From Actinosynnema pretiosum (GTDB taxonomy: Bacteria > Actinomycetota > Actinomycetes > Mycobacteriales > Pseudonocardiaceae): a stretch of 64,000 nucleotides of DNA. Position 1 is the stretch's first letter; each line of letters begins with the position of its first letter. Position numbers and translations under genes: made by a program. The DNA lies in the NCBI RefSeq assembly GCF_024171695.1, contig NZ_JAMTCF010000006.1, forward strand, positions 62,001-126,000, read 5' to 3'. The notes below the pieces were generated by a model. The model was not told the origin of the DNA. It saw nothing but the letters and a program-made list of their open reading frames with translations, and did not search any database. This document shows positions 51,135 through 58,318 of this stretch, one piece after another.

Positions 51135-51736
51135 CGGGTCACCGCCAGGGCGCCCGCGCAGGCCGCCGCGAACGCCAGCACCCGGTCGGGCGCGCCGGGC
51201 AGGTGCGCCAGCTGCACGGTCACCGGGGGCAGGTCCGGCACCGGCACGACGCGCACCCCCGGCGGGGCGACGTCCCGGATGGAGAGCACCGTCAGGTGCA
51301 CGGCCGCGCCGGAGGCGACCAGCCGCATCAGCTCGGGCACGGTGGTGAGCGGGAATGCCCTGCGCAGCGGTTTCCCGCCGGGGGTGCGCGGCGGGACGAT
51401 CTCGTCCCAGGCGGCCTCGGGCATGTCGCCCGGTCGGTCGAAGCACGGGTGGTCGGCGACCTCCTCCACGGACACCTCGGCGCGCCCGGCGAGCCGGTGC
51501 CCCGCGCCGACGACGACCGCGCGGGGGTCCAGCGCCACCGGGCCGGTGTAGACCAGGCCGGGCTCGCGCTGGGCCGCCTTGGTGACCATCACGTCCACCC
51601 GTCCCGAGCGCAGCGGCGCGAAGGGGTCGCGCACGTCGTACTCGACCAGTTCCACCTCCTCCCCCAGTCCGGCCGAGGCTATGAGCGCCTCGGGCAGGCC
51701 GCGTGATCCGTGGTAGCCGAACCGGAGCTCAGACAC
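51131..51736 (-). CDS. LysR-type effector-binding domain without DNA-binding domain
   Basis: 201 residues from GTG 51736, with GGAGGAGG 7-8 nt upstream; it overlaps the upstream gene by 8 bp. The protein begins directly with the first strand of the periplasmic-binding-like LysR domain (ELRFGYHGSRGLPEALIASA) and continues VELVEYDVRDPFAPLRSGRV, DVMVTKAAQREPGLVYTGPV, AVVVGAGHRLAG, VPELMRLVASGAAVHLTV. No winged helix is encoded in frame or upstream. It is therefore a stand-alone small-molecule-binding domain, perhaps recruited as a binding protein, sensor or enzyme. Confidence 0.82.
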   Translation of the reverse strand: MSELRFGYHGSRGLPEALIASAGLGEEVELVEYDVRDPFAPLRSGRVDVMVTKAAQREPGLVYTGPVALDPRAVVVGAGHRLAGRAEVSVEEVADHPCFDRPGDMPEAAWDEIVPPRTPGGKPLRRAFPLTTVPELMRLVASGAAVHLTVLSIRDVAPPGVRVVPVPDLPPVTVQLAHLPGAPDRVLAFAAACAGALAVTR

Positions 51737-52445
51737 CGGCGTCCTCCTCCACCAGGCCCGTGACGGCGAGCAGCCGTCCGGGGCAGTCGGGGTCGCTGTC
51801 GACGCGCAGCGCGTCGAAGGGGCCCGGCGCGCCCACCAGTCGAGGCACGCCGCGCACGACGAGCAGGTCACCCGGTCGCAGCAGGCCGTCCAGGACGGCC
51901 TCCGCCAGCAGGTGGCCCAGGTGCACCAGGCCGCGCTCCAGGGCGAGCCCGGAGCGGACCAGGCAGAGCACGCGCCTGCCGGTGGGCGGGCCGGGCAGCG
52001 GCACGGGCACGTCCGCCGCGCCCGCCAGCTCGCGGGTGCCCGCGAAGGCGCGCAGGAGCCTGCGCAGCGGGGTGTGGGCAGTGGCGGGCGCGGGGGCGGT
52101 CCACGCGGCCGAGCCCGCCGGGTCGGTGCGGGCGAAGGCGAACCGGTCCCCCAGGTTGGCCGGGTTGCCCGCCAGGAACAGGGTGCGGGTGAACGCACCG
52201 CGCCACGCCGAGGCGCTCTCGGCGTCCAGCCCCGAGGCGAGGGCCACCGTGCCCCTCACCCAGGCCGCTAGGTCGAAGCGGCGCAGGACGGCGATCACGG
52301 CCACGCCGTCGTCGTCCGAGGCGAGGGCCTGCACGGCGAGCAGACCGTCCGGTGTGGACAGGTCGTGGGCGCGGGCCAGGTCGGGCCGGGCGCGGGTGAT
52401 CCGGTGGGCCAGGTGGTCGTGCAGCAGTTCCTGGGTGAGGCTCAC
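51729..52445 (-). CDS. Unknown protein of the biosynthetic cluster
   Basis: 238 residues from ATG 52445, overlapping the upstream stop (ATGA). I do not recognise a family. Acidic helical N-terminus (MSLTQELLHDHLAHRITRAR), central FTRTLFLAGNPANLGDRFAF then a linker rich in Ala/Pro/Thr, and a C-terminal half with LVRSGLALERGLVHLGHLLA and GLLRPGDLLVVRGVPRLVGA. No cysteine pairs, signal peptide or membrane segment. Its position, coupled by overlap to the ArgRS-like gene before it and the LysR-like gene after it, suggests it works with the former. Confidence 0.75.
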   Translation of the reverse strand: MSLTQELLHDHLAHRITRARPDLARAHDLSTPDGLLAVQALASDDDGVAVIAVLRRFDLAAWVRGTVALASGLDAESASAWRGAFTRTLFLAGNPANLGDRFAFARTDPAGSAAWTAPAPATAHTPLRRLLRAFAGTRELAGAADVPVPLPGPPTGRRVLCLVRSGLALERGLVHLGHLLAEAVLDGLLRPGDLLVVRGVPRLVGAPGPFDALRVDSDPDCPGRLLAVTGLVEEDAGV

Positions 52446-53617
52446 CCGTACACCTCCTCCAGCAGGGCGCGCGGGGGTGCTCCCCGGCGACGGGCGAGCA
52501 GGCCGCTGGTGAGCCGGTACGGGTCGACGTGCGCGTGGGCGCCGTCCCTCCCCCGGTGGGCGGCGAGCACGGCCAGCGCCTCCTCGCGCCCGGTGTCGGC
52601 GGCGGAGTCCAGCAGCCTGCGCGCCTTGCCGAGGGCGCGGTCGAGCAGGTCGTGCCGGAACGAGTCGTGGGCGCCGGGGCCGAGCAGGGCGATGAAGTAC
52701 AGCCGCAGGCCCAGGCGCAGCTCGGCGGGGCTGAAGCGGTCGCCGAGACCGGCCAGCAGGTCGGCCGCGCCGAGACCGCGCCAGCCACCGTGCCGCGCCG
52801 AGGCGATGCGGCCGTCGATGGGCACCCGGCCCAGCGGGACGCGGTGCACCAGGACGCCGAGCCGGGACAGGACCCGTTGCAGCAGCAGGTAGTCCGGTTC
52901 CAGCTCGCGGTCGTGGAGCAGGACGACCTCGTCGTGCTCGCGGGCCAGTGGCAGCAGGTCGCGCAGGGCGCAGGCCAGGTAGTTGGGCCTGCCGTCGGCG
53001 CCGACGACCACGCGCAGCGGGACGCCGTGGCGGGTGGCGTCGAGGTAGACCGGGCCTCCGTCGCGGCGCAGGTCAAGGCACAGGTCAAGGCCGCCGAGCA
53101 GGTCGATGGCCTCCTCGAGGCCCATGCCCGGCGGCTGGTGCTCGGTCAGGCCGGGGTCGTGCAGGCCCAGCGCGCGGTACTGCTCCCGCCACACCCTCAG
53201 CAGCCGGGCGCTGGCCGGGTGGACCCAGCCGTGCTGCTCGATGGCCTCCAGGTAGGGGGCGCAGTCGGCGGCGGTCGGGCGGCGGTCCTCGGCGCGGAAC
53301 TCCCGGTAGAGGCCGCCGATGTCGTCCTCGGACATCCGCGAGTAGTCGACGTCGCCGAGCACGCGGTCCAGGTGCGCCCAGAAGCCGACGGTCTGCTCGC
53401 ACGCGTCGAACGCGCTGTGGCTGCTGCGGTGGGTCACCCGCGCCAGCGGCGCGGTGGCGCGGTGCAGCACGTCGGTCCAGAGCAGGCCCTTGAGGTGGCT
53501 GGGGGTCAGCGGTTTGGTCGGGGTGACGGTGACCGGGGCGACCAGGACGCGGCGCGCGTCGGGGTCCACCACCTCCGCTGTCCGCCGTTCAGCGTGGACT
53601 GCTTCCAGCGTGGGCAC
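52442..53617 (-). CDS. Degenerate arginyl-tRNA-synthetase-like protein
   Basis: 391 residues from GTG 53617 (GGAGG 9 nt upstream), overlapping the flavoprotein gene by 29 bp. Parts align by eye with class I ArgRS. TPTKPLTPSHLKGLLWTDVL (32-51) matches the KPxHVGHLRxxxxGDxL segment, with HVGH replaced by TPSH. DGRPNYLACALRDLLPLARE (208-227) matches DGTxxYLxRDIxxxxxR. VVLLHDRELEPDYLLLQRVL (231-250) matches the VVGxxQxxHFxQLxxxL segment. VPLGRVPIDGRIASARHGGW (260-279) matches VxFGxVxxDGKxxKTRxGG, the KMSKS-loop equivalent. The editing/anticodon (DALR) domain is not recognisable and the protein is about 150-190 residues shorter than ArgRS. Probably a repurposed aminoacyl-adenylate or binding enzyme in the pathway. 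Assignment rests on pattern reading only. Confidence 0.6.
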   Translation of the reverse strand: MPTLEAVHAERRTAEVVDPDARRVLVAPVTVTPTKPLTPSHLKGLLWTDVLHRATAPLARVTHRSSHSAFDACEQTVGFWAHLDRVLGDVDYSRMSEDDIGGLYREFRAEDRRPTAADCAPYLEAIEQHGWVHPASARLLRVWREQYRALGLHDPGLTEHQPPGMGLEEAIDLLGGLDLCLDLRRDGGPVYLDATRHGVPLRVVVGADGRPNYLACALRDLLPLAREHDEVVLLHDRELEPDYLLLQRVLSRLGVLVHRVPLGRVPIDGRIASARHGGWRGLGAADLLAGLGDRFSPAELRLGLRLYFIALLGPGAHDSFRHDLLDRALGKARRLLDSAADTGREEALAVLAAHRGRDGAHAHVDPYRLTSGLLARRRGAPPRALLEEVYG

Positions 53618-55025
53618 TCTCGCTCACCTCCGGTCCGGTCGCTGCCATCAGCTCCGCCCGGCTGGGAATGCCGGGCGTGGGTGCGGGCGGGGCCGCCGCC
53701 AGTTCCTGGCGCACGCGCGCGGCGAACCCGGCGTCGCCGAACACCTCGTCCGGGGTGTCCAGGCCCATCAGCACGCGGGTCACGCCGCGCCACAGCGACC
53801 GGTCGCGGCCCGCCACGGCGCCTGCGGCGCGCAGCGGCGTGGTGACCGCGCCCGTCGGTGGGACGCCCTCGGCTGCGGCGCGCCAGCGGGTGGCGCGGTC
53901 CCGTCCCTCCTGCTCGGCCTGCCGGTACCAGGGCAGGAGCAGCTCCGCCGCCGAGGTGGCGGCGGCCCCGGAGAGGCCCCGGCCGAGGTCGGGGTGGGCG
54001 GCCACGAGGTCGGCGAGCCGGAAGGCGTGCGCCAGCAGCAGCGACAGGCCCCGGCCGAACAGCGGGTCGGTGACGCAGGCGGAGTCGCCGACGGGCAGCA
54101 GGCCTGCCAGCGGCGGCGCCAGCGCGGTGGCGCGCACCGAGTTCGAGGGGCAGGTGATGACCCGGACCGGGGTGATCGGGGTGGCCCCGAGCTCCAGCCA
54201 CCGCCCGACCCACGGGACGGCGCGGGCGGCCGCGTCGAACGCGCCGGGGTCGCGCAGGCCGCGCAGCCCGTCGTCGCCGGGCAGCACGCCGAAGGCGATG
54301 GAGAACGTGCCGTTGTCGCCGGGGTGCAGCACGCACGCGCAGTGGTCGCCGAGGACGCCCGCGGCGTTGCCCCGGTTGAGCGGGCCGGGGCCGCCGTGCG
54401 CGCGGTAGAAGCGGGCGTAGGCGCTGACCGAGGACGGGGCGACCAGGTCGGCGGCGGGTTCGACGCCGAGCGCGGCGAGCCAGCGCCTGCCCAGCGCCCG
54501 CTTGCCGGTGGCGTCGACGACGAGGTCGGCGGGCAGGTCGCCGGTGTCGGCGCGCACGCCGGCGACCCGGTCGCCCGAGGGCGAGGTGAGCAGGCCCAGG
54601 ACGCGCTCGCCGTGGCGGACCTCGACGCCGGGCAGGGCCGAGACGTGCCGGTGCAGCACGACGTCGAAGGTGGCGCGCCTGCACGCCAGCGCGCGCAGGT
54701 CGGCGTCGCCGGGGTCCGGCGGGGCCTGCGCGCCGCCGGGCGCCGCGCCGGTGAGGTCGAGCACGGTCGCGCCCGCCCGCACGAGCGCGGCGAGCACCTC
54801 GGGCGCGCGCCGGGCGAGCACCCGCACGCCCAGCGAGGTCACGGTGTGCGAGTGCCCGGTCTGCGGCGCGGTCGGCCGCTCCCAGCGCGCGCCCGCCTGC
54901 GCGGCCGGGCCGGGCGGGGGCGGCGAACCGCGCTCCAGGACGGTCACCCGGTGCCCGCCGCCCGCGAGGGCCAGTGCGGTGGCGAGCCCGGCGGGACCGC
55001 CGCCCGCCACCACCACGTGCGCCAC
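53589..55025 (-). CDS. FAD-dependent monooxygenase/halogenase-like flavoprotein
   Basis: 478 residues from GTG 55025 (GGAGG 7 nt upstream). Rossmann FAD motif VVVAGGGPAGLATALALAGG, then VLERG; a second FAD motif LLPVGDSACVTDPLFGRGLS; LVVDATGKRALGRRWLAALG in between. It resembles the tryptophan-halogenase/geranylgeranyl-reductase branch of the p-hydroxybenzoate hydroxylase superfamily but lacks an evident halogenase WxWxIP, so hydroxylation or epoxidation is more likely. Starts 4 bp after the preceding methyltransferase gene. Confidence 0.86.
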   Translation of the reverse strand: MAHVVVAGGGPAGLATALALAGGGHRVTVLERGSPPPPGPAAQAGARWERPTAPQTGHSHTVTSLGVRVLARRAPEVLAALVRAGATVLDLTGAAPGGAQAPPDPGDADLRALACRRATFDVVLHRHVSALPGVEVRHGERVLGLLTSPSGDRVAGVRADTGDLPADLVVDATGKRALGRRWLAALGVEPAADLVAPSSVSAYARFYRAHGGPGPLNRGNAAGVLGDHCACVLHPGDNGTFSIAFGVLPGDDGLRGLRDPGAFDAAARAVPWVGRWLELGATPITPVRVITCPSNSVRATALAPPLAGLLPVGDSACVTDPLFGRGLSLLLAHAFRLADLVAAHPDLGRGLSGAAATSAAELLLPWYRQAEQEGRDRATRWRAAAEGVPPTGAVTTPLRAAGAVAGRDRSLWRGVTRVLMGLDTPDEVFGDAGFAARVRQELAAAPPAPTPGIPSRAELMAATGPEVSESAHAGSSPR

Positions 55026-55029
55026 CGCG

Positions 55030-55899
55030 CTACCTCCGCTCGCCGCGCACGAGGAACACCCGGCGCACGTCCCGCACCGCGCGGGGCGGCACCTCGTCCG
55101 GCCAGCGGCCGTAGTCGGCGCCGGGGTCGCCGGGCTGGAGGGCCTGCGCGGTGAAGCCGTGCTCCGCGAACAGCTCCTCCGGCTCGTCGGAGCCGAACAG
55201 CCAGGGGCAGCCCCACCCGGCGAACACGTCGAGCAGGCCTTTGGTGTCCGGCAGGGTCAGCGCCGCGCGGTTGACGATGTCGGCGGCGATGAGGCTGCCC
55301 GGCGCGGTGATGGCGGCGATCCGCCGCAGCACGCGGCGCGCGTCGGCCTCGGGAACGTAGTAGAGCAGGCCCTCGACGAGCCAGGTGGACGGCTGGTCTG
55401 GGCGGTAGCCCGCAGCGGTGAGCACGCTCTCCCAGTCGTCGTCGCGCAGGTCGAGCGCGACGGGGACGCGCTCGGTGGCGGGCTCGGCGTCGGCGAGCAC
55501 GACCTCCTTGAGGGCGAGGACGGCGGGGCGGTCGACCTCGAAGACCCGCACGCCCGATGGCCAGGCGAGGCGGAAGGGCCGCGAGTCCATGCCCGCCGGG
55601 GCCATGACGATCTGCCCCATCCCCGGCCGGGCCGCCGCGTCGGTGAGGAAGTCGTCGAAGAAGCGGGTGCGGATGGCGTTGTAGTCGGGGGTGCTGGGCA
55701 GCGTCCTGGGGCGGTCCGGGGGGAAGGTGGCCGCGTGGATCTCGGCGAGCAGCCGGGGGCCGACCTCGCCCGCGAACGCCTCGGCGTGCGGGTCGGCGTA
55801 GAGGCGGTCCGGGCGGCGGGTCTCGGCGGCGCGCAGCGCGGCGGTCAGCAGCGCGGTTCGCTCCACGGAGTCCAGCAGGTCCTCGGTGTCTGCGGTCAT
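55030..55899 (-). CDS. TIGR00027/LCMT-like SAM-dependent methyltransferase
   Basis: 289 residues from ATG 55899 (GAGGAG upstream). SVERTALLTAALRAAETRRP and LYADPHAEAFAG at the N-terminus, RTRFFDDFL, QIVMAPAGMDSRPFRLAWPS, VFEVDRPAVLALKE and STWLVEGLLYYVPEADARRV are the hallmarks of the leucine-carboxyl-methyltransferase-related group common in actinobacteria. These make methyl ethers or methyl esters in polyketide and other pathways. It begins one base after the GH3 gene stop. Confidence 0.9.
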   Translation of the reverse strand: MTADTEDLLDSVERTALLTAALRAAETRRPDRLYADPHAEAFAGEVGPRLLAEIHAATFPPDRPRTLPSTPDYNAIRTRFFDDFLTDAAARPGMGQIVMAPAGMDSRPFRLAWPSGVRVFEVDRPAVLALKEVVLADAEPATERVPVALDLRDDDWESVLTAAGYRPDQPSTWLVEGLLYYVPEADARRVLRRIAAITAPGSLIAADIVNRAALTLPDTKGLLDVFAGWGCPWLFGSDEPEELFAEHGFTAQALQPGDPGADYGRWPDEVPPRAVRDVRRVFLVRGERR

Positions 55900-55900
55900 C

Positions 55901-57589
55901 TCACTCCTCGTCTCGCGGGGCGCCGACCAGGCGGCGCCACGACCTCTCGTCCTGGCGGAACAGCTTGTCCTTGACCTGCGCGGGTCTGGTGCCCTCGGCG
56001 ACGCGCTCGTGCCAGTCGCGCCAGAACGCGGCGCCGTCCACGGCGGCCAGTCGGGCGGGGGCGAGCGCGCGGCGGGCGCGCGCTCCCCGGTAACCGGGGG
56101 ACTCGGCGGCGAGCGCCGCGTCAAGCCGCAGGCGCAGCCGCTCGGTCTCGTCCGTGGTCCACGGGGTGGTGGGGGCGAGCGCGAACTCGTAGCCGGGCAC
56201 GCCGTCGGCGGTGGGCGAGTGGCGGCAGGAGGCGTTGCGCACCTCCAGGCCGGTCTCCGCCGTGGCGCGGGCCAGCGCGCGCACGACGTGCGACTCGCGC
56301 AGCCGCTCCCCGGCCGCGTCGCTGACGCCCGCGCGGCCCGCGTAGGCCACGCGCGGGCTGCCGTCCTCGGTGTCGACCACGCGCACCACGTCGCCGCCCG
56401 CGTAGCGGTAGAAGCCGCCGACGTGGCTGTAGACGACCTGGTACTCGTGGCCCGCCTCCAGCTCGTGCGGCAGGAGGGTGGCGGCGTCCGGGGTGATCGG
56501 GGTGTCGGCGGGGACGAACTCGTAGAACGAGGAGGTGACCGCGAGGTCGCCCGCGGCGGGGTGCCGGTCGAGGGTGACCGCGGTGGGCCCCTCGGAGGCC
56601 GCGACCGGGGCGGGCAGCAGTTCGACGCCGATGCCGTACTCCTCGCGGAGCCTGGGCAGGTAGAGCGCGGCGACGCCCCCGGTCCAGCAGAAGATCTGCC
56701 TGACGCGGGGCCAGACGTGGGCGGGGCGCACCTGTCCGAAGGCCGAGGCCAGCGCCTCCAGCCGCGCGGCCCGCTCGGGGTTGGGCTCTCGGACCCGGTG
56801 GCCGAGCGCGGTGCCGTCCCGGACGTCCCGGACCAGGCGCTCCCACCAGGTGCGCAGCTGGTGCGGGAGCGCGGCCACCACCGCCGGGTTGATGCCGATG
56901 ACGCCGCGGACGTCGGCCTCGACGGCCAGGCGCAGCCGCAGGTACGCCTTCTCCAGGTGGTCGTCGGCGGCCACCGGGACGGGCAGCGCCGCCCAGGTGG
57001 CGGCGCTGCCGGGCTCGGCGCTGAGCGGTTCGCCGAACGCCGCGCCGAAGTCGACCTGGCTGGCGCCCAGGTGGGGTTTGCCGTCGGCGGTGGCGCGCGG
57101 CACGGGCAGCGGGTCGTGCTTGAGGTTGAGCACCGCGTCCCGGTCGGCGGTGAAGTCGGGGTGGTGCTCGACCATCGGCGCCCACGCGGCGTAGAAGAAC
57201 GGGAAGAAGCTGGTGCGCATGAAGCGGCGGGTGACGGGGACCTTCTTGTGCTCGCCGGTGCTGCCGCTGCTGGTGAAGTAGACGACGGGGTCGTCCGAGG
57301 TGAGCAGGCCGCGCTCGCCCGCCGCCATCCGCTCGATCCAGGGTTCCAGGTCCGCGTAGCCGTGGATCGGGACCGCGCGGCGGTAGTCGTCGGCGCCGCG
57401 CACCCCGGCGAGGCCGTGCGCGCGGCCGAACTCGGTGCCCGCGTTGAACTCCAGCAGGTCCGCGAGGACGGCGCGCTGGCTGCCGGGGGTGTCGCGCAGC
57501 GCCTTGCGCAGGTGCTCGCGCTCGGTGAACGCGCGCTCGCGGTGGCCCCGGACGTGCTCGGCGCTCCAGCCGGGTTCAGGCGAGCTCAC
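55901..57589 (-). CDS. GH3-family acyl-adenylate amide synthetase
   Basis: 562 residues from GTG 57589, overlapping the kinase gene by 14 bp. GH3 (JAR1/IAA-amido synthetase) fold: FNAGTEFGRAHGLAGVRGAD, the phosphate loop VVYFTSSGSTGEHKKVPVTR, IFCWTGGVAALYLPRLREEY, SSFYEFVPADTPITPDAATL, VYSHVGGFYRYAGGDVVRVV and a C-terminal AAFWRDWHERVAEGTRPAQV. The family activates a carboxylate with ATP and joins it to an amino acid or amine. Bacterial GH3 genes in secondary-metabolite clusters are uncommon. It probably forms an amide bond in the product. Confidence 0.9.
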   Translation of the reverse strand: MSSPEPGWSAEHVRGHRERAFTEREHLRKALRDTPGSQRAVLADLLEFNAGTEFGRAHGLAGVRGADDYRRAVPIHGYADLEPWIERMAAGERGLLTSDDPVVYFTSSGSTGEHKKVPVTRRFMRTSFFPFFYAAWAPMVEHHPDFTADRDAVLNLKHDPLPVPRATADGKPHLGASQVDFGAAFGEPLSAEPGSAATWAALPVPVAADDHLEKAYLRLRLAVEADVRGVIGINPAVVAALPHQLRTWWERLVRDVRDGTALGHRVREPNPERAARLEALASAFGQVRPAHVWPRVRQIFCWTGGVAALYLPRLREEYGIGVELLPAPVAASEGPTAVTLDRHPAAGDLAVTSSFYEFVPADTPITPDAATLLPHELEAGHEYQVVYSHVGGFYRYAGGDVVRVVDTEDGSPRVAYAGRAGVSDAAGERLRESHVVRALARATAETGLEVRNASCRHSPTADGVPGYEFALAPTTPWTTDETERLRLRLDAALAAESPGYRGARARRALAPARLAAVDGAAFWRDWHERVAEGTRPAQVKDKLFRQDERSWRRLVGAPRDEE

Positions 57590-58211
57590 GGGCGACCGCC
57601 TCCTCGACGAGGTCGGCGGTGGCGTCGACGTCCGCGCGGGGCAGCAGGTCGACGGGCAGGTGGGCCGTCTCGCGCAGCAGTTCGGCGCGCAGGTCGGTCT
57701 GGAAGCCGGTGAACGCGTCGCGGTCGACGTGGTCCCCGTGGAACTCCAGGCCGTTGGCCAGCGCCCCGTCGCCGCTGCGGGCCCAGGCGGTGGCCGGGTC
57801 GACGTCGAGGAACAGCACCCGGCGGGGTTGTGGGAAGCCGCGCCACCACTGGAAGAGCGGTTCGGTCCGCGCGCCGACGAGGCGGCACTTGGCGAGGATC
57901 TTGTAGTAGTACGAGTCGATCAGCACCGGCCGGTGCGGGTCGCCGTGCAGGAGCTGGTCGCGCAGGTGGACCACGGCGGTCTGGAGCAGGGCTGCGGCGA
58001 AGTCGGGCGAGTGGTGCTTGCCGAGCGCGGGCAGGACCTCGGTGGCCAGCTGGGCCTTGAGGCTGGTCACGACGCGGTGCTCGGGGGCGAGGAACTCGTC
58101 GTCGACCGACAGCAGCCTCCAGTCGGGGTGGCGCGCGGCCAGCGCGCGCAGCAGCGTGGACTTGCCCGCGTAGTCGGGGCCGAGCAGCACGAGAAAACCG
58201 GGTTCGGGCAT
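57576..58211 (-). CDS. P-loop kinase (thymidylate-kinase-like)
   Basis: 211 residues from ATG 58211. P-loop LLGPDYAGKSTLLRALAARH, LSVDDEFLAPEHRVVTSLKA, lid-type RRVLFLDVDPATAWARSGDG. The dTMP-kinase/deoxynucleoside-kinase-like fold appears in some antibiotic clusters, where it phosphorylates a small intermediate; the substrate here is unknown. First gene after the hairpin at 58277, so it may begin a second transcript with the GH3 gene. Confidence 0.82.
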   Translation of the reverse strand: MPEPGFLVLLGPDYAGKSTLLRALAARHPDWRLLSVDDEFLAPEHRVVTSLKAQLATEVLPALGKHHSPDFAAALLQTAVVHLRDQLLHGDPHRPVLIDSYYYKILAKCRLVGARTEPLFQWWRGFPQPRRVLFLDVDPATAWARSGDGALANGLEFHGDHVDRDAFTGFQTDLRAELLRETAHLPVDLLPRADVDATADLVEEAVARELA

Positions 58212-58276
58212 GGGTGTCCCTCGGGTCGTCGGTCGGTGCGCCGCGCACGGGCGACTCTGCGGTGGTGCGGGTGGGT

Positions 58277-58316
58277 GGCCGCGCCCCCGCGCTGGGGGTG
58301 ACGCGGGGGCGCGGCC
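58277..58316 (-). terminator. Strong hairpin between oxidase and kinase genes
   Basis: GGCCGCGCCCCCGCG (58277-58291) and CGCGGGGGCGCGGCC (58302-58316), a perfect 15-bp stem with a 10-nt loop directly after the oxidase stop. It could end the upstream transcript, dividing the cluster into two operons, or act as a processing hairpin. Confidence 0.7.
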
Positions 58317-58318
58317 GG

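Noticed and set aside
53589..55025. Flavoprotein as a tryptophan halogenase
   Set aside because: FAD motifs fit the superfamily but the WxWxIP halogenase motif is not present, so only a general flavin monooxygenase call is made.
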